A stretch of 64,000 nucleotides of DNA. Source: Chamaesiphon minutus PCC 6605 (GTDB lineage Bacteria; Cyanobacteriota; Cyanobacteriia; Cyanobacteriales; Chamaesiphonaceae). The notes below the pieces were generated by a model. That model did no database searches and had not been told where the DNA came from. It was given only the letters and a program-made list of their open reading frames with translations. The position numbers were made by a program, and so were the translations under genes. Within the stretch, counting starts at the first letter, position 1. Each line of letters opens with the position of its first letter. Shown here piece by piece: positions 26,004-34,449 of the stretch. The stretch is from positions 208,519-272,518 of the forward strand of contig NC_020053.1 in NCBI RefSeq assembly GCF_000317145.1, read 5' to 3'.

Positions 26004-26603
26004 TTAAGGTTGAAACATCGATCGAGTCAAACTCAATCCGCCAGCCCTAATTCCCATAACCACATGAAACAGGATAAATAATAATGAGATTGGCACCGTC
26101 AAAAAATGTACCGTCCGTAAAATCTGCCAATTGATAAATAGTCCTGCTAGCCAATGTAATTGAGCGGGTTTGTACATTGCCAATCCTGATGCGATCGACA
26201 GTAATAACACCGGAATAATTCCCGTGTAGATGATGCGGTGCCAAGCATAAGTACGTCGCTTAGGATTTTGCCCGACTTTCAAGGCTTTAAGATCTTGTTC
26301 GGAGACAAATTTCCTTTTCCAGCGTTTAGTTAGGAAGATATAAATCCCATAAATTAGTAAGGTAAAGGCAAACACCCACATAGCTGCAAAGTGCCAATTT
26401 CGACCGCCAGCTAACCAACCGCCTAAAGTTGCCCACTTCGGAAAAGACCAACCACCTTTACCGCCAAATACTGGAGTCGCATTGTAGATTTGCAAACCAC
26501 TACCAATCATGATAAACAGACTGATAATAATTAAACCGTGGAGGATTTTAACGAAGTTTGTTTGTGGTGGAACGGGTGGAGATTTTTTTGGTTTTTTATT
26601 CAT
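26004..26603 (-). CDS. Membrane cytochrome b (DUF4405/b561-like)
   Basis: A 199-residue membrane protein with four helices carrying histidines suited to b-heme: KILHGLIIISLF, GRNWHFAAMWVFAF, YAWHRIIYTGIIPVLL and LRTVHFLTVPISLLFILFH. It is the probable quinol-to-molybdoenzyme electron carrier for the MsrP-like protein at 24622-25341, analogous in role to MsrQ but of a different family. Heme assignment is inferred from His placement. Confidence 0.8.
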   Translation of the reverse strand: MNKKPKKSPPVPPQTNFVKILHGLIIISLFIMIGSGLQIYNATPVFGGKGGWSFPKWATLGGWLAGGRNWHFAAMWVFAFTLLIYGIYIFLTKRWKRKFVSEQDLKALKVGQNPKRRTYAWHRIIYTGIIPVLLLSIASGLAMYKPAQLHWLAGLFINWQILRTVHFLTVPISLLFILFHVVMGIRAGGLSLTRSMFQP

Positions 26604-26636
26604 GGTAAATAGCGACGATCGCTCTCGATCTATTAT

Positions 26637-27329
26637 TTATAAAGGAAGTTTGGGAAATAAAGGAGCCAACCAAAGTTGAAGTTCGACATCCCAACCGAAT
26701 AAAATGGCGATCGCCGTTCCTGCCATCAGTATCCCGCCAATCCGTTGCAATGTCCCCGCGTAGGGTAACAATCGCCGTGAAGAATTGCTGATGTGACGAC
26801 TACTATACGCGATCGCCAGCAGCGGAATTCCGGCTCCTAAGCCGTAGACAGTTAATAATGCCAGCGCACCCAAAACCTCATGGTGGACGGCTGCCAGGAC
26901 TAAAATACTGCCCAATGCTGGCCCCGCACAGGGTGTCCATAATAATCCCAACTGAGTGCCGATCCAGAATTCGCTCCACAAGCCTGGTTCCTTCGGTTCC
27001 CACGCTTTACCGAATTGTAAAGAGCTGCTTAAGCGGTAGCTCAAGGTCGGGAAAATTGCCAATACCCCCAAGCCAAAGAGCAAGCCTACCGCCACATTTC
27101 GCAGCAAATTGGCAAAACCAACGAACCAGGAACTGGCGACACCTAAAAGGCTACCGATGAGGGCAAAACCGCTCACCAAGCCCAATACCAACATCACTGG
27201 GCCGAGTCGATGAGACTTGAACGATCGACCTAATACTAATGGGATGACTGGTAAGACGCAGGGTGAGAGAATAGTTAACAGTCCACCACCGAGGGCGAAA
27301 CCGAAGGTTAGGGGTGAAATTTCATTCAT
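26637..27329 (-). CDS. ccdA: CcdA-type thiol-disulfide transporter
   Basis: A 230-residue membrane protein of the DsbD/CcdA family. The two cysteines needed for moving reducing power across the membrane are in LSPCVLPVIP (helix 1) and WTPCAGPALGS (helix 4). Six hydrophobic segments fit CcdA. Its ATG overlaps the stop of the upstream thioredoxin gene (27326-27904) by 4 bp, so they form one unit that reduces a periplasmic thioredoxin, plausibly for MsrA/MsrB or cytochrome c maturation. Confidence 0.9.
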   Translation of the reverse strand: MNEISPLTFGFALGGGLLTILSPCVLPVIPLVLGRSFKSHRLGPVMLVLGLVSGFALIGSLLGVASSWFVGFANLLRNVAVGLLFGLGVLAIFPTLSYRLSSSLQFGKAWEPKEPGLWSEFWIGTQLGLLWTPCAGPALGSILVLAAVHHEVLGALALLTVYGLGAGIPLLAIAYSSRHISNSSRRLLPYAGTLQRIGGILMAGTAIAILFGWDVELQLWLAPLFPKLPL

Positions 27330-27904
27330 GCTGACTGTCCCAATAACTGCCGAATTTTCGCTTCAGTTTCGGCGTAAGCTCCCTCGCCAATATGGTCGTA
27401 ACGAATGATGCCCTGTCTGTCGGCTAAAAATAAATGCGGCCAATATTCATTCTTAAATGCTTTCCAAGTTTGAAAGTCATTATCTACACCGACAGGGTAA
27501 GTAATCCCATGTTTGGCAATCGCCCGACGAATATTTTTACGATCGCGCTCGAACGGAAATTCTGGTGTATGAATCCCGATCGTTTGCAATCCCTTGGCTG
27601 CATACTTTTTATGCCAACTGGTGACGTAGGGTAATGTCCGTTGACAATTGATACAACCTAATGTCCAAATTTGAACTAAAACGACTTTTCCGAGTAAATC
27701 GTTGGTTGTAATCGGACTCGAATTCATCCACTCGCTAATCCCTTGAAATTCTGGTAATCGATTTGCAGATGTGGCGATTGATTTAGTTTCAGGTGTGATA
27801 ATTTGGGATGCCAAGGGACGAGTCGTACAGCTAGCTATTTGCCAGCCGAGCGTTCCCAATCCTAGATAAGTTAAAAATTTCCGTCGTGGTAATGATAATG
27901 GCAT
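27326..27904 (-). CDS. Exported thioredoxin-like protein (TlpA/ResA type)
   Basis: A 192-residue protein with a Tat-like leader ending in a lipobox (LPRRKFLTYLGLGTLGWQIASC) and a thioredoxin fold whose redox site is WTLGCINCQRTLP (CxxC). The later TIGIHTPEFPFERDRKNIRR and YWPHLFLADRQG match the DipZ/TlpA group. It overlaps CcdA, so CcdA should keep it reduced outside the cytoplasm. Combined with exported MsrA and MsrB it parallels the split domains of the Neisseria PilB protein. Confidence 0.88.
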   Translation of the reverse strand: MPLSLPRRKFLTYLGLGTLGWQIASCTTRPLASQIITPETKSIATSANRLPEFQGISEWMNSSPITTNDLLGKVVLVQIWTLGCINCQRTLPYVTSWHKKYAAKGLQTIGIHTPEFPFERDRKNIRRAIAKHGITYPVGVDNDFQTWKAFKNEYWPHLFLADRQGIIRYDHIGEGAYAETEAKIRQLLGQSA

Positions 27905-28008
27905 AATTTTGTGTACTTGGTTGATAACTTAAATACAAATTAGATTGATAATTAGATTCAATACTGACGAACGATTTAGTAACTTTATTTGGTTGCAGAT
28001 TAATTTAT

Positions 28009-29091
28009 CTAGATTCCTCTGAATCCCATTCTGGCTTCAATTTCCTGCTCCGTTTCGATCGAATTAACTCCCATCCTGTTGAGCCGTTCGGTTCTGGCTT
28101 TAATTCCCACTCGACCTAAAAATAGACCTAGTAAAATTACCATCCCGCCGATATATTGAGCGCGAGTTGGCATTTCACCCAGGATTAAATATGCGGCTAA
28201 AATACCCACGATCGGGGCAAAAGAACCGACGAGCGAGGCAGTGGCGATCGATGAATTCCGCAAACCAGCATTCCATAAAGATTGCCCGATGACGACGATA
28301 ACCGTCCCGTATAGCAACATCCACTGCCAAAGAAATGGCGATAATACGCCAGTAAAATGCTCGGCACCATACATCCACAATGCCAACCAGAAATAAACGA
28401 TCGTTCCCAATCCAGTTCGCATGGTGTTATGAATGCCCAATGGCACATGAGTCAGGTACTTTTTGGCAACGATCGTGGCAACAGATAAACAAATCGCCCC
28501 CGATACCGCCATTAGTTCCCCCAATCCAACCTGCAATCCAGCTACTGTAGCCATGTGCGAGCGATCGGTTTGCAAGACGATCGTCAGTACCACCCCCGTA
28601 AAAGCCACGATCGATCCCAGTATTTCCCACCGATTGAGTCGTTCCCGTAATAGCCAGATCGATAATGCCAGTGTCAATGGTGGCTCCAATCGACCGAGTA
28701 GCAAGACATTTGTGACTGGAGTTAATGACAATGCTTGAAAGATTAAGCCTGGAGCCAGCGCGCCAGATAAGATCGCCACAGCGACCAAACCGAGCCATTC
28801 CCGCCTCGATATTTGCCGCCAAGTATTCCGGCTCCACTGGTGACGGTGGAGCGCGATTAGCACCAACAGCGCACAGAGATTGCCCGTAAACAGGACATTA
28901 CAGTAAGAAATCGGGTTGTGCCCGCCGACGAAATGCTCGGCACCGATTTCAGTAATCTTCCGCGTGACGGCACTAGCAGAGCCGAAGATCGGGATTGCCA
29001 ACCACAAATAAACGTGTCCGGGGATGCGTGAGGTTAAGTTTGTCAGTCGTTGGGAGAATGTAAGCATCGTGAGTACGGGGAATAACGGCAT
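28009..29091 (-). CDS. EamA/DMT-family transporter
   Basis: A 360-residue inner-membrane permease with about ten helices and two EamA repeats (YLWLAIPIFGSASAVTRKI and ILSGALAPGLIFQALSLTPV in the first; ASLVGSFAPIVGILAAYLIL in the second). The longest start is used; internal ATGs close by are possible. CTCAG repeats in inverse orientation are 45-60 bp upstream, so response-regulator control is likely. Substrate unknown. Confidence 0.85.
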   Translation of the reverse strand: MPLFPVLTMLTFSQRLTNLTSRIPGHVYLWLAIPIFGSASAVTRKITEIGAEHFVGGHNPISYCNVLFTGNLCALLVLIALHRHQWSRNTWRQISRREWLGLVAVAILSGALAPGLIFQALSLTPVTNVLLLGRLEPPLTLALSIWLLRERLNRWEILGSIVAFTGVVLTIVLQTDRSHMATVAGLQVGLGELMAVSGAICLSVATIVAKKYLTHVPLGIHNTMRTGLGTIVYFWLALWMYGAEHFTGVLSPFLWQWMLLYGTVIVVIGQSLWNAGLRNSSIATASLVGSFAPIVGILAAYLILGEMPTRAQYIGGMVILLGLFLGRVGIKARTERLNRMGVNSIETEQEIEARMGFRGI

Positions 29092-29135
29092 CGACTAGAT
29101 CGGATGCAGGTATAGACCGATTTTAAACTCACAAC

Positions 29136-29153
29136 CTGAGTTTCTCCTGAGAA
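29136..29153 (-). promoter_or_regulatory. Phased CTCAG direct repeats (minus orientation)
   Basis: Read on the minus strand there are two CTCAG elements exactly 11 bp apart, followed by GTTGTGAGTTT, the same words as at 16885-16912. They sit 45-60 bp upstream of the EamA transporter start. Confidence 0.55.
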
Positions 29154-29557
29154 AACGATTAAGAATTTGGTAGCAAAATCTGTGCTAATTTCTCAGCCAA
29201 TCTTTAACCCCAAATCATTCACAACCGAAAGATAACAGCCATACTAAAGAAATTCATGGGACTACTTGGTACCGAAACCTAGAGCGTGTCATCAATTAAA
29301 TCTGGATACCCGATTGCCTCAAGTTTTGAACCGATCGGGTGCGATCGCATCATCAACAGCTACAATCATTCAGGATAGAGACTTCGATTGCTAATTGACG
29401 ATCGACCCCCAGTAGTCGATCGCTAATTTGTTTACTGATGCTTGCCATTGACAAGTTTCGATTCAACTTAAATTATGAGTAATCTTTAAGCGATCGCCTC
29501 AAGCCAATTAAAAGTCAAACGAGCACAAATAAGTCTCAAATTTTTGCCTTTACAGAC

Positions 29558-29645
29558 ATCTAACGACCCCGTTCACCCGCCGCTAGTAACCTCTCGGACT
29601 TAGCCAACCGCCTGATACGGTCGTGGTGCAACGGGATTGTTATGC
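29558..29645 (-). repeat. attC-like recombination site (minus orientation)
   Basis: On the minus strand R'' is GCATAAC (29639-29645) and R' is GTTAGAT (29558-29564). AATCCCGTTGCAC and GCGGCGGGTGAACGGG form the inner arms, nearly as in the site at 4378-4455. The TAA stop of the P-loop gene lies inside R''. Confidence 0.85.
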
Positions 29646-30179
29646 TGCCGCGATCGCCTGCAAAAATACCACATTAACAGACCTCACAACTTGCTCCAGT
29701 GTTTGGTGTGACGTATCAATAATTGGTAAGTCTTTACGTTGTGCTTGCTTTCGTAAGAAGGTTGCCCAATTTTTCATATCTTGATTAACTAAATCTGGTT
29801 GTTGCCGATTATGGATAAGCCGCTCACGCATTGTTTCCCAGTCACAGTCAATAAGCACAATGAAGTACCTTGCAATCTCAAACTTATGAAATGCAGCCTC
29901 GATAAAATCTAAATTGACTTGCCCTTCAATGACAACAATCTTTTTATCCTGATACTTAACAGTAATCTTTTCGATCCATCGGTATGTTGTAAGCTCTTGC
30001 CACTTCTCCCCTGAACCTGCTTGCTCGATCATTTCTTCGGGTGAGGGAACTCCAATAGAGTCGAAATGCAAAAACGCATAATCATCAAAGGAATGATAGT
30101 GTGCTTTCAGCTTCTCAACAATGCTGGTCTTGCCAACACCTGACGCACCCGACAGAAAGACAATTGCTGGGATTTCCAT
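29640..30179 (-). CDS. P-loop NTPase/kinase-like protein (cassette gene)
   Basis: A 179-residue P-loop protein. Walker A is FLSGASGVGKTSIVEKL at the N-terminus and a Walker B-like KKIVVIEGQVNLDFIEAAF follows, then DCDWETMRERLIHNRQQ, a lid-like region. It resembles small nucleoside/nucleotide or antibiotic kinases of the AAA_33/zeta type. It lies between two attC-like sites with its stop inside R'', the classic single-gene cassette arrangement. Substrate unknown. Confidence 0.85.
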   Translation of the reverse strand: MEIPAIVFLSGASGVGKTSIVEKLKAHYHSFDDYAFLHFDSIGVPSPEEMIEQAGSGEKWQELTTYRWIEKITVKYQDKKIVVIEGQVNLDFIEAAFHKFEIARYFIVLIDCDWETMRERLIHNRQQPDLVNQDMKNWATFLRKQAQRKDLPIIDTSHQTLEQVVRSVNVVFLQAIAAA

Positions 30180-30273
30180 AGCCGACCCCCTACGCCGTAA
30201 TTAACGAGCTTGCATCTTCACCCCCATTGTTACGCTCCCAGCTTCAAGCCACTGACTTGCTGAAGACTTTGCT

Positions 30274-30360
30274 GCATAACGGTGAAGGTCAGCGGACACA
30301 AATACTCTTTGCAACTCACCAACCACTTGACATTGTTCCGGTGCATTGGGATTGTTATGC
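30274..30360 (-). repeat. attC-like recombination site (minus orientation)
   Basis: On the minus strand R'' GCATAAC (30354-30360) and R' GTTATGC (30274-30280) are exact complements. Inner arms AATCCCAATGCACCGG and GTCCGCTGACCTTCACC pair partly. It ends the cassette that carries the ASCH-wHTH gene and precedes the P-loop cassette. Confidence 0.8.
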
Positions 30361-30390
30361 GGTGTCGCTAAGGGTGTTGCACAAAAATGT

Positions 30391-30978
30391 TTAAGTAGAG
30401 TCAAGACGATTGAGAATCTCGCAACCTCGTGGCGATAGCCGATAGCCTCCGCGCGCAATACTTTCAGTGAGTCCAATCTCCTTGAGTTTACGTACCTTGA
30501 CTTTGAGTATTTGTGGATCTAGATGTGCTGAAGCTGCAAGCTCTGTAGCACGCAAACCTGGATGCTGTTCGATCAGTCGTAAAACTGTCATCGTCCAGGA
30601 ACCCTCTTGGCTTTTTAGATCGAGTTGCGTGAGCTTTCGATGAACTTCAGCTAGTTCGTCATCGGTAAGATCGATCTGCTCTCTCAGCACTTCACGAGGA
30701 TCTTGTCCCACAAAGTGAAAACTAATGCGATATACTTCACCATCTCCATTTTTGTTTAGCGTGTGCAATAATTCTGAGCAAGATGAGTAACCAGCCTTTT
30801 GAGCCTCTTCTTGTGTAATTTCATTAATATTAATCACAGTCACTGCGTCGATCGCCAAAATACCGACGACTGTTCTAAGCTGACCACCCGTTTTAACCGT
30901 TGGGCGCTTCCACCGACGAAATGCTAACGTGACTGTTCCATCTGCGATCCACTCAAGAACTTGATGCTTGATTAACAT
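30391..30978 (-). CDS. ASCH-like domain fused to winged HTH
   Basis: A 195-residue protein. Residues about 5-75 read like an ASCH/PUA-type RNA-binding domain (VLEWIADGTVTLAFRRWKRP, LRTVVGILAIDAV, ITQEEAQKAGYSS). Residues about 125-190 form a winged HTH (LIEQHPGLRATELAASAHLD, KVRKLKEIGLTESIARGGYRL). The combination suggests a nucleic-acid-binding regulator. It is 18 bp downstream of the flavodoxin gene and 30 bp upstream of an attC-like site. Function unknown. Confidence 0.7.
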   Translation of the reverse strand: MLIKHQVLEWIADGTVTLAFRRWKRPTVKTGGQLRTVVGILAIDAVTVININEITQEEAQKAGYSSCSELLHTLNKNGDGEVYRISFHFVGQDPREVLREQIDLTDDELAEVHRKLTQLDLKSQEGSWTMTVLRLIEQHPGLRATELAASAHLDPQILKVKVRKLKEIGLTESIARGGYRLSPRGCEILNRLDST

Positions 30979-30996
30979 GATGACAAAAGGTTGGAG

Positions 30997-31584
30997 CTAT
31001 TTGATTCGATGCACCCATTTTGCGATGTGTTGTCCAAAGTGTTCGCAGCTTAGGCGGTCGCCTGGATGAAGTTCTGGCTCTTTTCGCTCAAAGTCTAAAT
31101 AGGTTTGTCCCATCACACCCAAATAAGATCCGAGGCGATTTGTTTCATCGATTGTACCTCTTGCTGTGCAATCAATTTCTCCAGGATTTACCCACACCAT
31201 GCCATGTTGGGCTGCTAGAATGCTGAAATAAATCAATGTATTCAGTTTGTCACCACTGAGAGCCGCACCATGCGTAAATCCACCTGCTAGTTTATCTTTC
31301 CAAGATTCCGCAAACCATGTCTCACTGGTGAAATCAGCGAATGCTTTGAACTGAGCAGCAGCCCCACCCATATAGGTCGGAGAACCAAATAGAATTGCAT
31401 CTGCCATTTGGAGGCTTTCCATAAACTTTTCATCGAACCACCGCCCATCTTTGATTTGTATTCCTTCAATTCGCAGTAAATCAACGCGAGTATCGGCGTG
31501 ACGAACCCCAGAGGCGATCGCTTCAGCCATAAGATGCGTATTTCCCGTACCAGAAAAATAGATAATTGCGACGCTGCCCATCAT
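30997..31584 (-). CDS. Flavodoxin/WrbA-like NAD(P)H oxidoreductase
   Basis: A 195-residue FMN-binding flavodoxin-fold protein. The phosphate-binding loop is YFSGTGNTHLMAEAIA; the isoalloxazine loop is LFGSPTYMGGAAAQFKAF and FTHGAALSGDK. I placed the start at the first of two tandem ATGs (31584), behind AAGGAA; a longer frame to 31620 lacks support. It probably reduces quinones or carries electrons. It is transcribed together with the ASCH-wHTH gene. Confidence 0.85.
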   Translation of the reverse strand: MMGSVAIIYFSGTGNTHLMAEAIASGVRHADTRVDLLRIEGIQIKDGRWFDEKFMESLQMADAILFGSPTYMGGAAAQFKAFADFTSETWFAESWKDKLAGGFTHGAALSGDKLNTLIYFSILAAQHGMVWVNPGEIDCTARGTIDETNRLGSYLGVMGQTYLDFERKEPELHPGDRLSCEHFGQHIAKWVHRIK

Positions 31585-31669
31585 GCTTCCTTCAAAGTGA
31601 TAGTGAGGTGAAACCATCACAGGACATTATGGAGCAGTATGGCTGCTAAAGGATTGTAAAAAAATGACC

Positions 31670-32482
31670 TCAATCCCATAGCTCTACATGGCAGGGGTGA
31701 ACGCCGCGCTTCGCCACATACTCAGTGGGTGTACAAGTTGCAAACGCCCGAAAATCATGGATAAGGTGAGCCTGATCGAAGTAACCACAGATAAAAGCGA
31801 TATCCGTCCAATCGATCTGCTTTTTGCCCTCTATGAGACGAAGCACTCGCTGCAATCGCCGAACTCGACAATACAATTTGGGGGTTAACCCCACCCGATC
31901 GCGAAATAGCTGGTTAAAGTAGCGAGTACTAAACCCTATTTGACTTGTCACTGTACCGATCGGAGAAGTCGGTGAGCGTTCAAACTCCCGCAAGGCAAAA
32001 TCAATCATTGGATGGCGAGCCAGAGGCTGCATCAAACTTAATAAAAACCGCTCCAGTGCCAGAAAACGGGTTGCTGTCGTCGGGTTTTCTAGCAAGCGAT
32101 CCCGTAGCTCTGCCGCATTCCCCTTCCACAGTTCTTCCAACGAAATGATTTGATTATGCAATTCCCCCGCAGGAATTGCGAAGAATGCAGCACTTCCTCC
32201 TGGCTTAAAATGCGCGCCCATCACGGAACAGTTTCGATCTTTGTCAATGATAAAGCCTTCGGAATGGACACCACAGATCCTTGCACCTTTGGTACTACCA
32301 AACTGAGTCTGACTGTAAAGATCGAAGAGTGGGATTTTGTCTTCGTGGAGGTCAATCACCAACTCCATCGAGCCAATCGGCAATACGCACGATCGCGACG
32401 GTAAGTTATCTCCTTCCCAGTACCATAGAAATTCAACGAACTGCGAGAGCGGCGATCGAGGCTGGTAAGTCTGATAAATCAT
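31670..32482 (-). CDS. AraC-family transcriptional regulator
   Basis: A 270-residue AraC regulator with the DUF6597-type N-terminal domain (YQPRSPLSQFVEFLWYWEG, SVMGAHFKPGGSAAFF) and a C-terminal double HTH (PIGTVTSQIGFSTRYFNQLF, DIAFICGYFDQAHLIHDF). The ATG at 32482 begins the usual family sequence. It precedes the flavodoxin gene by 85 bp on the same strand and probably controls it. It lies near the right end of the inverted-repeat unit. Confidence 0.88.
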   Translation of the reverse strand: MIYQTYQPRSPLSQFVEFLWYWEGDNLPSRSCVLPIGSMELVIDLHEDKIPLFDLYSQTQFGSTKGARICGVHSEGFIIDKDRNCSVMGAHFKPGGSAAFFAIPAGELHNQIISLEELWKGNAAELRDRLLENPTTATRFLALERFLLSLMQPLARHPMIDFALREFERSPTSPIGTVTSQIGFSTRYFNQLFRDRVGLTPKLYCRVRRLQRVLRLIEGKKQIDWTDIAFICGYFDQAHLIHDFRAFATCTPTEYVAKRGVHPCHVELWD

Positions 32483-32509
32483 ATAGTTTTGTCGATTAAT
32501 CAGCCTCAA

Positions 32510-32965
32510 CAGATAATCTTTAGGCTACAGTACCAGCCTAGAAATTGAGCCGCATAACTATTATTATGCGGAAACTTTCCACCTATCTACCCAGATCTGG
32601 GCAGATACACTGAAAAATTTAGCATATTCACTAGCGTAAAAGCCGAAATTTTCCACCGATCCTACTATTCAAGGTGGATCTACTGAATTTGTCAACATAT
32701 TTTCATCGAACCTCTGCAAATTCACATTCAGCAAGTTCACCTAATTCATCAGCAAGATCTAGAACTATGTAATGGTGCGACAATTTTGGCATTTGCATTC
32801 GCTTAGCCGCTCGCGTGTTTAGATTTAATTGATGACACGCCCTAGTATTTCTCAGCAAAAATTAATCTGGCTATTAGGGTCGTCTCATGACGCGATCGAC
32901 TCTTTAGATTACAGTGAAGAAGAAAATGTTTAAATAACATAAAGTAACGGTGCCACCAAATTCTC
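32510..32965. other. Non-coding region between AraC and histidine kinase genes
   Basis: No gene is supported. It holds the right inverted repeat (32821-32840) and, just outside it, a single TTCTCAGCAAA element (about 32848-32858) about 110 bp upstream of the kinase start. Short TTCAC/TTCAG words recur around 32715-32755 without clear phasing. Confidence 0.5.
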
Positions 32966-34390
32966 ATGAAACCCTTCGCTCAACTTAAAGAGAGATTCCA
33001 TCGAATAAAGCAGCGGCATCTCGACCCAGCTTCGCTTCAGTTTCGACTTACCCTAGAAGTATCATTACTATCAATCCTCGGCTTGAGTAGCGTCGCCGTC
33101 TGGACGAGTTGGAAAATGCAACAACTGTTGATTACCACGCATACCCAGCAAGTCGAGTATATTGCCAATCGCTTTCCGCGCGATGTCGAACTTTACAGCG
33201 GTATGCTACCAGTCAATGCAGGATTACAAAAAACGATCGATAATGTCTCGGTACCAGGATTGGCAATTTGGTTCAAAAATACGGACGGCACGATGATTTT
33301 GGCTAAGTCCAGTCAAACAACTGCCAAACTAATGTCCCTCGGCGATATGCCGCTCGAACCCCAGGTGTACCAAGTCGGCGATCGCTATATGATTTTATAT
33401 AGTGGCGACGTGAAGACAGCGCGGAATCAGCCACTAGGCAAGGTGTACATGGCGCAGGATGTCACTACCGAGCAATATCAACTAATTACTGCCATTCAAG
33501 GACTCACCGCCGTTTGCATTTTAGCAACCCTAGCCACCATCCTGGCGATCGCGATCCGGATTCGGCACTCACTGCAACCTTTACAAGAGATGAGTCGGAT
33601 GGCAGGGACGATTTCCGCAGCAGATCTCAATAACGCACGATTGCAACTCGGCAACGCGCCAACGGAAGTCAAGGAGTTAGCCCAAGCTTTTAATATTATG
33701 CTGTCAGGGTTGGGGGATGCGTGGGAGCAACAACGGCAGTTTATCGGTAATATTTCTCATGAGTTACGCACGCCGTTAACGGTGGTATCTGGCTATTTAC
33801 AGAGCTTACTGCGCCGCAGTAATAACCTCAACGACTATCAGCGCGAAGCACTCGAAACAGCCGGAGCCGAAGCAGATCGCACCGTCAGGCTACTTCAAGA
33901 TTTACTAGATTTAGCACGGGCAGATAGTGGTTATACCCGCTATCATTTGGAACCGTTATTATTGAACGATGTGGTGTCAGAAGTAGTCGATATGAATGCC
34001 AAGTTCGGCGAAAGATCGATTCAAATCACAGCCACAGAAAATGTCGAAGCGATCGTCGATCGGGAGCGATTGAAACAGGTATTAATCAATTTATTAGATA
34101 ATGCGATTAAATATTCAACAGCAGCACAACCGATCGATTTGATTGTCGAACGCGACGAAAAACAGGCAATTATTCGGGTTCGAGATCGTGGCATTGGGAT
34201 TCCCCTCCAAGATCGGGGACGGATTTTTGAACGCTTTTATCGAGTCGATGCAGATCGCGCTCGCACGACTGGTGGCTATGGCTTGGGATTGGCGATCGTC
34301 AAGACACTTGTAGAAGGGATGGGTGGCAAAATTATGGTGCGATCGACCGTTGGTGAAGGCAGTGAATTTACGATCGTCTTCCAGCAGTAA
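32966..34390 (+). CDS. Membrane sensor histidine kinase
   Basis: A 474-residue two-component kinase. Two membrane helices (about 29-50 and 176-198) flank an extracytoplasmic sensor domain (about 51-175). Then come HAMP, HisKA with the phospho-His in FIGNISHELRTPLTVVSGYL near residue 264, and HATPase with the N-box QVLINLLDNAIKYS and G-boxes GIGIPLQDRGRIFERFY and GGYGLGLAIVKTL. No regulator gene is adjacent; the OmpR-type regulator at 38956-39627 is the nearest candidate partner. Confidence 0.9.
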   Translation: MKPFAQLKERFHRIKQRHLDPASLQFRLTLEVSLLSILGLSSVAVWTSWKMQQLLITTHTQQVEYIANRFPRDVELYSGMLPVNAGLQKTIDNVSVPGLAIWFKNTDGTMILAKSSQTTAKLMSLGDMPLEPQVYQVGDRYMILYSGDVKTARNQPLGKVYMAQDVTTEQYQLITAIQGLTAVCILATLATILAIAIRIRHSLQPLQEMSRMAGTISAADLNNARLQLGNAPTEVKELAQAFNIMLSGLGDAWEQQRQFIGNISHELRTPLTVVSGYLQSLLRRSNNLNDYQREALETAGAEADRTVRLLQDLLDLARADSGYTRYHLEPLLLNDVVSEVVDMNAKFGERSIQITATENVEAIVDRERLKQVLINLLDNAIKYSTAAQPIDLIVERDEKQAIIRVRDRGIGIPLQDRGRIFERFYRVDADRARTTGGYGLGLAIVKTLVEGMGGKIMVRSTVGEGSEFTIVFQQ

Positions 34391-34449
34391 AATCCCACTA
34401 TTGGGAAACATTAATTATTTAATATCGATTAATTTGGAGTAGAGAAATA

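Larger units (their letters stand above)
29282..32843. mobile_element. Inverted-repeat-bounded unit carrying cassette genes, no transposase
   Basis: GCGTGTCATCAATTAAATCT at 29284-29303 is matched perfectly as its complement at 32821-32840. Just outside, CCTAG occurs on both sides (29278-29282 and 32841-32845), giving a TA or CTAG-type target duplication. The ends resemble IS5-group or other DDE IS ends from memory. Inside are four minus-strand genes and two attC-like sites, but no transposase. The interior 29304-29557 has no gene. Confidence 0.65.

Noticed and set aside
30201-30476. 91-residue minus-strand frame across the attC site
   Set aside because: It runs through the attC site and the start of another gene, with no recognisable protein features.
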